Assembly (NCBI GenBank): GCA_009845505.1
Contig: VXZL01000429.1
Span: forward strand, 1-6,581
DNA: 6,581 nt
Source of the DNA: Candidatus Poribacteria bacterium
Lineage (GTDB): Bacteria > Poribacteria > WGA-4E > WGA-3G
Direction: 5' to 3'
Below the pieces are notes generated by a model. The model made no database searches, was not told where the DNA came from, and saw only the letters and a program-made list of their open reading frames with translations. Numbering within the stretch: the stretch's first letter is position 1; each line of letters starts with the position of its first letter. Positions 1 through 6,025 of this stretch are shown here, piece by piece. A program made the position numbers and the translations under genes.

Positions 1-759
1 CTCCCCTTTTTTCTCCCATTTACGACATGAGAGGCATAAGCACATATATCGAATTGCGAAACGTGCGGAACTTCCAACATTCATTGTGCCAGAATGCGGC
101 AGTAGATGGTGGAAAAAGAGGACATCCCCCTGTTTAGCAACGATCTCCATCGGCTCGCCTAAATCCATCTCTGGAAACTGCGCTTTCATATCACCGACAT
201 GGTTGGAGAAGTCTGGGTTTTTCTTGCGAAACTCACGAATCTGTTGTGGACCTTCGGGCCATATCACCGTTGTCCCGCCGTGGGAATTGACATCGGTGAG
301 GTAGGTGAGACTGGTTGCGCGGAAGGTTCCAGGATCCAATCGGAAATCCCGAAAATCGCCATCTAAATGGGGTGATGGGCTTTTCCATTCCGTTGAAACG
401 GGGAATTGATTCAGTGCCCAGATACCATCTGGCTGTTGACTTTCACAATGTGGGATCTCTGGATATCGGGAAGCGAGTTGCTTGAGAACGGCGCGGTAAT
501 CGGGTGTGCAACAGGCTAAGACATCGGGATGGGTAACGCCGTAAAGCTCAATCCGCTTTCCATCTCCCATTTTCTCCATGTAAAACCCGGCAAGGTGTGG
601 ACGCTTAAACTGTCCCCACGAGCCTGGGTCCTCTGCATCCATTCCCATCATCTGCCACATGGCTTTCTCTGCTTTGGTGACACTCTCTTTCGGAATCAAT
701 CCTGAAAGGAGGAGGTAACCTTCTTCTTCAAATTGTGCTAACTGCTGTTCTGAAACCAT
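1..759 (-). CDS. Phytanoyl-CoA dioxygenase (PhyH) family protein, C-terminus cut by window edge
   Basis: A frame of 253 codons runs from ATG at 759 to base 1 with no stop, so the C-terminus lies outside the window. The translation fits the PhyH family of Fe(II)/2-oxoglutarate-dependent oxygenases. The HxD iron ligands lie in PHLDGDF (His131, Asp133). The distal iron-binding histidine is His222 in LLPHSGTMN, preceded by the usual GDVLFFHH strand. Arg233 in SARFAIRY is positioned to bind the 2-oxoglutarate carboxylate, so all core catalytic residues are present. The N-terminus (QQLAQFEEEGYLLLSGLIP) is the typical PhyH opening helix and strand. An AGGAG lies at 774-778 (minus), 14 nt before the ATG, which is rather long. 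No signal peptide is visible, so the enzyme is probably cytoplasmic. It follows PPK2 after 112 bp on the same strand and may share its transcript. The substrate cannot be predicted: bacterial members hydroxylate or halogenate many small molecules and need not act on phytanoyl-CoA. Confidence 0.88.
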   Translation of the reverse strand, partial: MVSEQQLAQFEEEGYLLLSGLIPKESVTKAEKAMWQMMGMDAEDPGSWGQFKRPHLAGFYMEKMGDGKRIELYGVTHPDVLACCTPDYRAVLKQLASRYPEIPHCESQQPDGIWALNQFPVSTEWKSPSPHLDGDFRDFRLDPGTFRATSLTYLTDVNSHGGTTVIWPEGPQQIREFRKKNPDFSNHVGDMKAQFPEMDLGEPMEIVAKQGDVLFFHHLLPHSGTMNVGSSARFAIRYMCLCLSCRKWEKKGE

Positions 760-761
760 GT

Positions 762-862
762 TTTTAACTATTGCTCCTGGGCTGCTGCGTCCGTTGTCCT
801 TGCAGGTGTTCGGTAAAGTTAGCAACCTTTTTTGCCCTAAAGCAGGTCTTTTAACGATTGCT
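762..862. repeat. Pair of 14-bp near-identical direct repeats in the PPK2-PhyH spacer
   Basis: The plus strand reads ttttaactattgct at 762-775 and ttttaacgattgct at 849-862, which is 13 of 14 identical with starts 87 bp apart. One copy abuts the PhyH start codon and overlaps its possible AGGAG. The other lies just after the PPK2 stop. A 7-bp inverted pair, TTAGCAA (819-825) and TTGCTAA (858-864), overlaps the second copy. No terminator with a U-tract is visible in this 112-bp spacer. The pair could be a regulatory site, debris of a duplication, or chance. Confidence 0.35.
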
Positions 863-871
863 AAAGGTGCT

Positions 872-1711
872 TCAATCAACAATCCTGAGTTGGGTAACAT
901 CAATCTTAGGTTCAGGATACTGCATGTCGAGTTTTTTGAGTGCATCAACAACACACTCTGCAATAACGAGGTTCCGATACCACTTCTTATTGGCGGGGAT
1001 GATATGCCAAGGTGCCCAGTCGGTGCTACACTTTTGGAGCATGACTTCGTACGCTTGCATGTAATCTTCCCAATAGGCGCGCTCGCGAATATCGGACGCT
1101 TCGACTTTCCAATGTTTTGTTGGATCGCTCATCCGAGATTCAAGACGTTCTTTCTGCTCATCTTTCGAGATATGAAGGTAAAATTTCAGAACAACCGTTC
1201 CGTTTTCAACGAGCATTCTCTCAAAATCGTTAATCTGCTGATAACGCTGCGACCAGATATGCTCTGGTACAAGGTCATGTACCCGGACAACAAGGACATC
1301 CTCATAATGCGAGCGGTTAAAGATGCCGATTTTTCCTTTCGATGGGACGACTCTGTGGGCACGCCATAAGAAATCTCGAGAGAGTTCATCTGCGGTTGGC
1401 ACTTTGAAATTAACGACATTGCAGCCTTGGACGTTGATGCCAGACATCACCCCCCGAATGGTCCCATCTTTGCCGCATGTATCCATGCCTTGCAGGATAA
1501 TGAGCAGGGCATGTTGGCTTTCAGCGTAAAGCAATCCCTGAAGTTCCAGGAGTTGCTTATGTAACTTTTTAAGTCTTTTCTTGGTTTGACCCTTCTTCTC
1601 GTAAGTTCCGGTATATTCGGGTAGGTGATCGTCCAAACTGACTAACTCACCCGGATTGACAATACTTTTAGCTTGAAGTTCCATATTTTTTCGCTTTCGG
1701 CTATCAGCCAT
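872..1711 (-). CDS. ppk2: Polyphosphate kinase 2 family polyphosphate:nucleotide phosphotransferase, class III-like
   Basis: This 279-residue protein has the size of a single-domain PPK2, a cytoplasmic enzyme that phosphorylates nucleotides with polyphosphate as donor. The P-loop is GMDTCGKDGTIR (residues 75-86, Lys81). It is followed by the family block DFLWRAHR (113-120) and by IGIFNRSHYEDVLVVRV (128-144). The lid and C-terminal signature WKVEASDIRERAYWEDY (201-217), then APWHIIPANKKWYRNL (233-248), completes the fold. The GMDxxGKDG P-loop and FNRSHYEDVLV block are those of the class III-like subfamily, known for making both NDPs from NMPs and NTPs from NDPs; this substrate range is inferred from similarity. 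The start is uncertain. ATG at 1711 has no clear Shine-Dalgarno, lies inside a palindromic element (1699-1794), and adds a non-conserved MADSRKRKN leader. Met10 (ATG 1684-1682) is an alternative and also lacks a strong ribosome site. The gene starts 85 bp after the DUF4175-like stop with no terminator in between, so read-through transcription is plausible. Confidence 0.93.
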   Translation of the reverse strand: MADSRKRKNMELQAKSIVNPGELVSLDDHLPEYTGTYEKKGQTKKRLKKLHKQLLELQGLLYAESQHALLIILQGMDTCGKDGTIRGVMSGINVQGCNVVNFKVPTADELSRDFLWRAHRVVPSKGKIGIFNRSHYEDVLVVRVHDLVPEHIWSQRYQQINDFERMLVENGTVVLKFYLHISKDEQKERLESRMSDPTKHWKVEASDIRERAYWEDYMQAYEVMLQKCSTDWAPWHIIPANKKWYRNLVIAECVVDALKKLDMQYPEPKIDVTQLRIVD

Positions 1712-1794
1712 CAGCTGTTAGTAATTAGTGTGGCAGTGGCAAACGTTCTTACTTGCCACAACGATCTCTGGCTGAAAACTGGTTGCTGACAGCC
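1699..1794. repeat. 96-bp dyad-symmetric (MITE-like) element between the DUF4175-like gene and PPK2
   Basis: The outer arms are 23-bp imperfect inverted repeats. The left arm (1699-1721) begins GGCTATCAGCCATCAG. The right arm (1772-1794), read on the minus strand, begins GGCTGTCAGCAACCAG. I count 17 of 23 identical positions. Nested inside is a perfect 7-bp inverted repeat, GTGGCAA (1736-1742) and TTGCCAC (1753-1759), with a 10-nt loop. The outer arms centre on 1746.5 and the inner pair on 1747.5, so they are nearly concentric. In minus-strand RNA, two of the six outer mismatches become G-U pairs, giving 19 of 23 pairs. The element ends 2 bp from the TAA of the upstream gene and covers the annotated PPK2 ATG and the next three codons. 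No U-tract follows the stem, so it is not a classical terminator. No target-site duplication is evident. It could be a small mobile or REP-like repeat, or an mRNA structure. Confidence 0.6.
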
Positions 1795-1796
1795 AA

Positions 1797-4700
1797 TTAT
1801 TGTGATAAAGATTCGTAATAGTCATCAACGAGTCTTCGGTATTCAGGTGGGACATCCTCTTTAGCAACTTGTGTGAGTCGTTTTTTCTCTTGAAGGGTGT
1901 TGAGCCGATCCTCAAGTGCGGCTTCAAGTTTATTCAGGTCGCGAATAACGAATTCATAATTAGGGAACGGGTTTGAACGATTTCCAGGACGGTGGTCCAT
2001 CGTATCAAGCATACCGAGCCAGAGTTCATTAAGTTCGCGATCAGACTCTCTACCCCCAGCACGTGCTTCCTGATTTTCGGCTTCACCGTCTTGTCCGGGT
2101 TGCTGACCGGGCTGCTGGTTTTGTTGTCTTTGCATCGCTTGTTGTGCTTGTTGCAGGCGTTCTTCGAGCTGCTGTTGCTGTTGCGCGAGTTGTTGCTGAC
2201 GGCGTTGCTGTTCTTCCGTCTGTTCTTGCCCTTCCATCGCCTGAAGCTCGCGTTGGATATCCTCCATCTGCTCACGCGCTTGCTGAAGTTGTTGGAGCGC
2301 AGCTTCGAGTTGTTCTTCCTCAGTGTTTGCCATATTCGCTTGCGCCTGTTGGAGATCGGCTTGCGCTTGATTGAGTGCATCAAGTGCCTCTTGCTGATTC
2401 TGATCAGCGGCTCGGAAGCTTCGCCACTGCAAGGCACGCTGTGCGGTTGACATATCCTCCAAGGTCTGTTCCTCTGCGAAGCGTTTTGTAGCATCCCCTA
2501 CGTTTTGGGCTGCCTCTGGATTTTCCGGGTTGAGTTGCGTTTGAAGATTCCTCAATTCGCGTTCGAGTGTTTCCAAATCTCGCTGAAGTTCGCGCTGCTG
2601 GTTAGCAAGTTCAGATGCCCGTCGGAAATCTTCAGGACGCATTTCCGACTGTTGCGAGCGGCTTCTGAGTTCCTGTGTCTGTTGTTGGACCTCAGATTGC
2701 GCCTCTGTCAACTCCTGAAGCTGTTGTGCGGTTCTCTCAAGCGTATCTTCTGTGAACTCCGCGGCGACCCGCTCCAACTGCTCAATAGCCTCCCCAATCC
2801 GTTCTTCCGCTTTTTCTCCCTTGGCAGCACTGATCTGCGGTTGTTGTTGCTGCATGTTTTCCGAGGCTTCCTGCATCTGTTCACCCGCCTGTTGCATCGC
2901 TTGCCCGGCTTGGTTTAGGCGTTCCGCTTGCGTTCCCTGTCCGCTCTGTTGCATAGTGCCGAGCTGCTGTGCCATCTGTTGTGCCTGTTGTGATAACTGT
3001 CCCTGTTGCTGGCTATTCTGCTGCATCTCGCTCGGAGAAGGTTCACTTTCACGTCCTAATTGCTGGCTCTGTTGACTGAGCTGCTGTTGTTCCTGCAACA
3101 TCTGACGCGCCTGATCTAACATCTCTTGCGTCTGTTCCTGCATTTCCATATCCAGTTCATTCTGCTGATTCTCAAGTTCACTTTGCAATTCTTCCATCTC
3201 GAGTTCAAGGTCCTCGGCGGCTTGCGGATTACTGTTCCGCATCTGCATGAGTACCTTGGGGATTTCAAGGTTGACTTTGATAAGCAGTTCAAGGGCGTTC
3301 TGTTCGGGTGGTATCGCTTCAGTCGGCTGGATGGCATTCAGATGGTCCGTTGCTTCACCCATGTTGCTAATAGCGTCTTCCAAATTCATCAGAATCTCCG
3401 GTGAGATCTGCGCAGTTGTCTGTATAGCCACGCTCAATTCATCTACGAACTTTTGCGTTTTATCCTTTAATTCGGCTTGCTTGTCAGCAGTTTGCTTGAC
3501 AGCCGACTGATATTCTTCACTGGTTGTAGATTGAGCGTTCGTATGCTTCCACGTGTCTCGGATAATCTGCTTCTGAGAGGCAATGATACCCGCGAGTGGA
3601 TTTGGTTCCGCTTGTGCTTGCGCTTGTTCTGATTCACCTTCATGGAAATCCTCGTTAAAGGGTCGGATTTCGATGAAGTAAATGTCGCTGCTGGCTTCAC
3701 CAGGACCGGTCTGTGTGTTATTATCAGTGGCATGGGCGTAGTAAGAGATAACATCACCCGGTTCCACGTCAAATTCTTCGAGATAGAAAGTGTAGCTACC
3801 ATTTAAAACACGATGCACAAACGCATCATCCGTCGCTATTTCTTCAATAGCACTTAAAGGTGGGGCATTGGCATTAAGGGTAACCTCTTGCAATTCATCG
3901 GCACCGATGTGATATCTGAGTTTTAATTCAGCGATACCGTAGTCGTCCGTTGCCTCAGCAATAATTTCCACTTCACCTAACTTTGTAGTTTTAATATCAC
4001 GCCCAGGTTCCTTGATTACGACTTCAGGCGCAGCGTCTGGAACAGCCTTAATGTTGTATTCAATGGGTATCTCGTTGTTGAACCCGTCGATACATAGGAG
4101 TTCAACAGTATATCTTCCGTCTGCAACGACATCTATGGCTGTTGTCAGCATGTTCCCATCAGAAATAACCATTTGTGTTGTCTCGGATTCCGGTGTTTCT
4201 GTTAATTTTTGAAAAAAAGAATTCTGCCTTGTATCCGCTTTAAGTGTGAACTTTGCGGTTTGAATGGCTTTATTTGTTACGATTTTGAGTTCTGCGCGCG
4301 TGCCGACGACAGCCTGAATATCACCTGTCCCTGTTTGCACGACAGGTTTAAGTCGGGTATAGGCTGGATATGTGTAAGCAACAGATATTTCAGTTACTCT
4401 CGGCATATCAAATACTTCAACCGTATAGCGTTCCGAAGTAACCTCGTTCGCGACGATATAGTATTCCATATCGGCATCAATATTGAAAATCTCATAAGCG
4501 AACCCACGCTTGTCCTCCGGATTTCGCAACATGCCAATCATAGTTTTGGACTGCTGTTCGGTTGTTTCGACTTCAGCGGGAGTGGGATCCGATTCACGAG
4601 TATCCTGATAAGCGAGAACAACCTTTTCAGCAGACTTGCCGGTGACAGTGACATGAATGGGCAAACTCTTGCCTCGGAGAATACGAGCGTTTCCCGGCTC

Positions 4701-5300
4701 AACAGTGAGGTGCGTCGTTAAAATCGGGTCGGTTTTTTCCCAAGGGGTGAATACGCGGAGCAAGCTGGTATGTATTTCTCTGGGAAACAAGAGTGAGAGG
4801 ACACAACAACCAACAAAAACCAAAGCCGCAATGCCAACATGCTTACGAGTGCGACTGTGATCAATCGTCGCTTTAAAATCAATACTTTCCGTCCGCTGTG
4901 TGGTATCCGCCAACAGGCGTTGGAGCATGTGCGCTTCAATTGGATCCGTCGATTCCCGGTCTCCGAATTCGATTGCACTGACCAATCTATCTTCAAGATC
5001 CGGATGGTTTCGTTCAACATTAAGGGCGACATCACGGAGTGTGAGTGATGTCCGAAGCGGTCGAACGAGATATTTATACAGCAAGTAACCCGTAATGCCT
5101 ACACCGACCGTCAACAATGCAATGCGGACAGGACTTGGGAGTGGCATCAGCCAATCAACGATGGCTTCACCAGCAACTAAAGCGATAATGCTTGTCAAGA
5201 CAATAGCAAACCCTGTCCAGAAGAGGCTGCGTTTCCACACACGTCGCGCCCCCAAAATTCTTGCTTGTAATTCTGCGTAACCTTCCCTTGTATTCATCAT
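1797..5300 (-). CDS. DUF4175-like large membrane-anchored protein with a glutamine-rich coiled coil
   Basis: The protein has 1167 residues (1166 from the second Met). Hydrophobic segments near 26-49, 58-79 and 154-172 are likely membrane helices. The segment between helices 2 and 3 carries the motif TLRDVALNVERNHPDLEDRL. From about 185 to 545 it looks like a chain of Ig-like beta domains, including YTYPAYTRL (309-317), VVIKEPGRDIKTTKLGEVE (427-445) and ATDDYGIAELKLRYHIG (450-466). From about 690 to 1070 it is low-complexity coiled coil: I count 103 glutamines in residues 701-1070, about 28%. The C-terminus ends VPPEYRRLVDDYYESLS, a tail I associate with such proteins in Planctomycetes-like bacteria. 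The likely topology is a membrane anchor with a long periplasmic part. Relatives often sit beside MoxR ATPase, DUF58 and Bat-type genes, none of which is present here. Biochemical function is unknown. The Shine-Dalgarno favours the second ATG (5297). An insertion sequence lies directly upstream. Confidence 0.85.
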   Translation of the reverse strand: MMNTREGYAELQARILGARRVWKRSLFWTGFAIVLTSIIALVAGEAIVDWLMPLPSPVRIALLTVGVGITGYLLYKYLVRPLRTSLTLRDVALNVERNHPDLEDRLVSAIEFGDRESTDPIEAHMLQRLLADTTQRTESIDFKATIDHSRTRKHVGIAALVFVGCCVLSLLFPREIHTSLLRVFTPWEKTDPILTTHLTVEPGNARILRGKSLPIHVTVTGKSAEKVVLAYQDTRESDPTPAEVETTEQQSKTMIGMLRNPEDKRGFAYEIFNIDADMEYYIVANEVTSERYTVEVFDMPRVTEISVAYTYPAYTRLKPVVQTGTGDIQAVVGTRAELKIVTNKAIQTAKFTLKADTRQNSFFQKLTETPESETTQMVISDGNMLTTAIDVVADGRYTVELLCIDGFNNEIPIEYNIKAVPDAAPEVVIKEPGRDIKTTKLGEVEIIAEATDDYGIAELKLRYHIGADELQEVTLNANAPPLSAIEEIATDDAFVHRVLNGSYTFYLEEFDVEPGDVISYYAHATDNNTQTGPGEASSDIYFIEIRPFNEDFHEGESEQAQAQAEPNPLAGIIASQKQIIRDTWKHTNAQSTTSEEYQSAVKQTADKQAELKDKTQKFVDELSVAIQTTAQISPEILMNLEDAISNMGEATDHLNAIQPTEAIPPEQNALELLIKVNLEIPKVLMQMRNSNPQAAEDLELEMEELQSELENQQNELDMEMQEQTQEMLDQARQMLQEQQQLSQQSQQLGRESEPSPSEMQQNSQQQGQLSQQAQQMAQQLGTMQQSGQGTQAERLNQAGQAMQQAGEQMQEASENMQQQQPQISAAKGEKAEERIGEAIEQLERVAAEFTEDTLERTAQQLQELTEAQSEVQQQTQELRSRSQQSEMRPEDFRRASELANQQRELQRDLETLERELRNLQTQLNPENPEAAQNVGDATKRFAEEQTLEDMSTAQRALQWRSFRAADQNQQEALDALNQAQADLQQAQANMANTEEEQLEAALQQLQQAREQMEDIQRELQAMEGQEQTEEQQRRQQQLAQQQQQLEERLQQAQQAMQRQQNQQPGQQPGQDGEAENQEARAGGRESDRELNELWLGMLDTMDHRPGNRSNPFPNYEFVIRDLNKLEAALEDRLNTLQEKKRLTQVAKEDVPPEYRRLVDDYYESLSQ

Positions 5301-5301
5301 T

Positions 5302-5308
5302 CTCCTCC
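5302..5308 (-). promoter_or_regulatory. Strong Shine-Dalgarno (GGAGGAG) that decides the DUF4175-like start
   Basis: The minus strand reads GTGGAGGAGAATGATGAAT, with two adjacent ATG codons at 5300 and 5297. The GGAGG core (5308-5304) lies 3 nt from the first ATG and 6 nt from the second. Normal spacing therefore favours 5297, giving a protein one residue shorter. Confidence 0.75.
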
Positions 5309-5442
5309 ACCTACATCATCCATGACCGATAAGATTCTAACGACTCTCTTTTACGCACGTGTTCTTTAAGAATAAGAAGAAGATCCAACTTGGAATATAA
5401 CATCAACACCAACTCTTAACAGCCAAATGATTACCGCCGTAC

Positions 5443-5471
5443 AATATAGCAAATCCTATACGAAATAGCAA
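5443..5471 (-). promoter_or_regulatory. Candidate sigma70-type promoter for the DUF4175-like gene
   Basis: On the minus strand TTGCTA (5471-5466) lies 17 bp before TATATT (5448-5443). This matches the -35 consensus at 4 of 6 positions and the -10 at 5 of 6, with ideal spacing. Transcription would start near 5436, giving a leader of about 135 nt. An 8-bp direct repeat, ATAGCAAA on the plus strand at 5446-5453 and 5465-5472, overlaps both hexamers. The surrounding DNA is AT-rich, so chance matches are likely. Other TATATT boxes nearby lack a well-spaced -35. Confidence 0.4.
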
Positions 5472-5524
5472 AATATTTCAATCTATGTTTAGAACCCCTT
5501 ATGTTTTAGGACAAAGTGATTGGA

Positions 5525-5579
5525 AGCAGCGTTCGGTTAAAAATAGAATATAACACGTTCTCGGACAGAAACCGCTGCT
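5525..5579. repeat. Spaced imperfect inverted repeat in the intergenic gap
   Basis: AGCAGCG at 5525-5531 is the exact inverse of CGCTGCT at 5573-5579. Allowing a 4-nt bulge (gttc), pairing continues with GGTT (5535-5538) against AACC (5570-5573), for about 10 pairs in all. The loop is 31 nt and AT-rich. No U-tract follows on either strand, so it is not an obvious terminator. It may be an element end, an old repeat or a binding site. Confidence 0.35.
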
Positions 5580-5641
5580 ACTGTTCACTTTTCTCTACGC
5601 AATAAGTAGTTTTGGGATTGGTTAAATTAGGTTTCACATTT

Positions 5642-6025
5642 TTAAGAGGTTAATTGATCCCATGCTGCCTTGGTGAGTCGCCATCCAACTCGCTTAGAAT
5701 GCTCAACCCAACCTTCTTTTTCCAATTTTCTTAGAAGTTCATGATGTTTCCGACTGAGGGGGTCGCTCTTTCGACTCTGATATTCCAACCTATATGTCCC
5801 AATTTCTTTGCCTATATCCGAGGGGCGCATATAGGCATCTCGCCCGTACTCGTGTGCATGCCTCAGAAAGACATGTATGATTTTGCTTTTTAGGTCAACC
5901 ACTTCTTGGGTCGGTTTTCCTCTATCTGCTTCACGGAACAAATCTAAAACCTGCACTGTAATATCTAAAACCTGTAAGCCGGTTTTGGCAATTCCTTTTA
6001 ATGCTTTGAATACATTCTTACTCAT
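5642..6025 (-). CDS. Small protein of unknown function coupled to the transposase; winged-helix-like C-terminus
   Basis: I do not recognise this 127-residue protein as a named family. Residues 1-31 (MSKNVFKALKGIAKTGLQVL then DITVQVLDLFR) form an amphipathic or mildly hydrophobic helix. Residues 66-127 read like a winged helix-turn-helix: MRPSDIGKEIG, a basic helix SRKHHELLRKLEKEGWVEH, then a wing SKRVGWRLTKAAWDQL. This suggests DNA binding, by pattern only. Its ATG overlaps the transposase stop in an ATGA arrangement (6022-6025). AGGAG at 6034-6038 (minus) sits 8 nt upstream inside the transposase end, so expression by translational coupling is well supported. It is probably a passenger or accessory gene of the element, and some IS1595-family members are known to carry passengers. 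It could act as a transposition regulator, or it could be a host gene that happened to become adjacent. No terminator is visible after it. Confidence 0.72.
   Translation of the reverse strand: MSKNVFKALKGIAKTGLQVLDITVQVLDLFREADRGKPTQEVVDLKSKIIHVFLRHAHEYGRDAYMRPSDIGKEIGTYRLEYQSRKSDPLSRKHHELLRKLEKEGWVEHSKRVGWRLTKAAWDQLTS

Larger units (their letters stand above)
5301..5641. other. Non-coding AT-rich gap between the insertion sequence and the DUF4175-like gene
   Basis: No convincing ORF occupies these 341 bp on either strand. The gap holds the Shine-Dalgarno and a promoter candidate for the DUF4175-like gene, a spaced inverted repeat at 5525-5579, and two copies of GAATATAACA (5393-5402 and 5546-5555). 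It must also contain one end of the IS1595-family element, but that end cannot be placed because the matching terminal repeat lies beyond the right edge. A sequence starting GGGATTGGTTAA at 5614 is one possible element end, only 28 bp past the small gene's stop. This is a guess based on GGG-starting IS ends. Confidence 0.6.

Noticed and set aside
758..1369. A 203-codon plus-strand ORF
   Set aside because: It lies mostly antisense to PPK2, whose motifs are unmistakable. Its translation has no recognisable domain and no ribosome site was found.
1736..1759. Hairpin GTGGCAA/TTGCCAC as a rho-independent terminator
   Set aside because: No U-tract follows on either strand. It is better explained as the inner stem of the larger palindromic element.
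1934..2494. A 186-codon minus-strand ORF in another frame of the DUF4175-like gene
   Set aside because: It is an out-of-frame reading of the same repetitive codons, with an Asn/Arg/Ser-rich low-complexity product.
1992..3075. Several long plus-strand ORFs rich in Leu or Cys opposite the Q-rich region
   Set aside because: The complement of CAG/CAA-rich DNA is poor in stop codons and reads as Leu, Cys or Ala runs. These are shadows of the glutamine-rich coding sequence.
5362..5372. Palindrome TTCTTTAAGAA
   Set aside because: It is short, AT-rich and isolated, so easily chance in this composition.
5614..5661. Twelve-pair plus-strand hairpin (GGGATTGGTTAA with TTAATTGATCCC) as a terminator or RNA element
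   Set aside because: Three pairs are G-U and its right arm is coding sequence of the small minus-strand gene. On the transcribed minus strand these become mismatches, and no U-tract follows.
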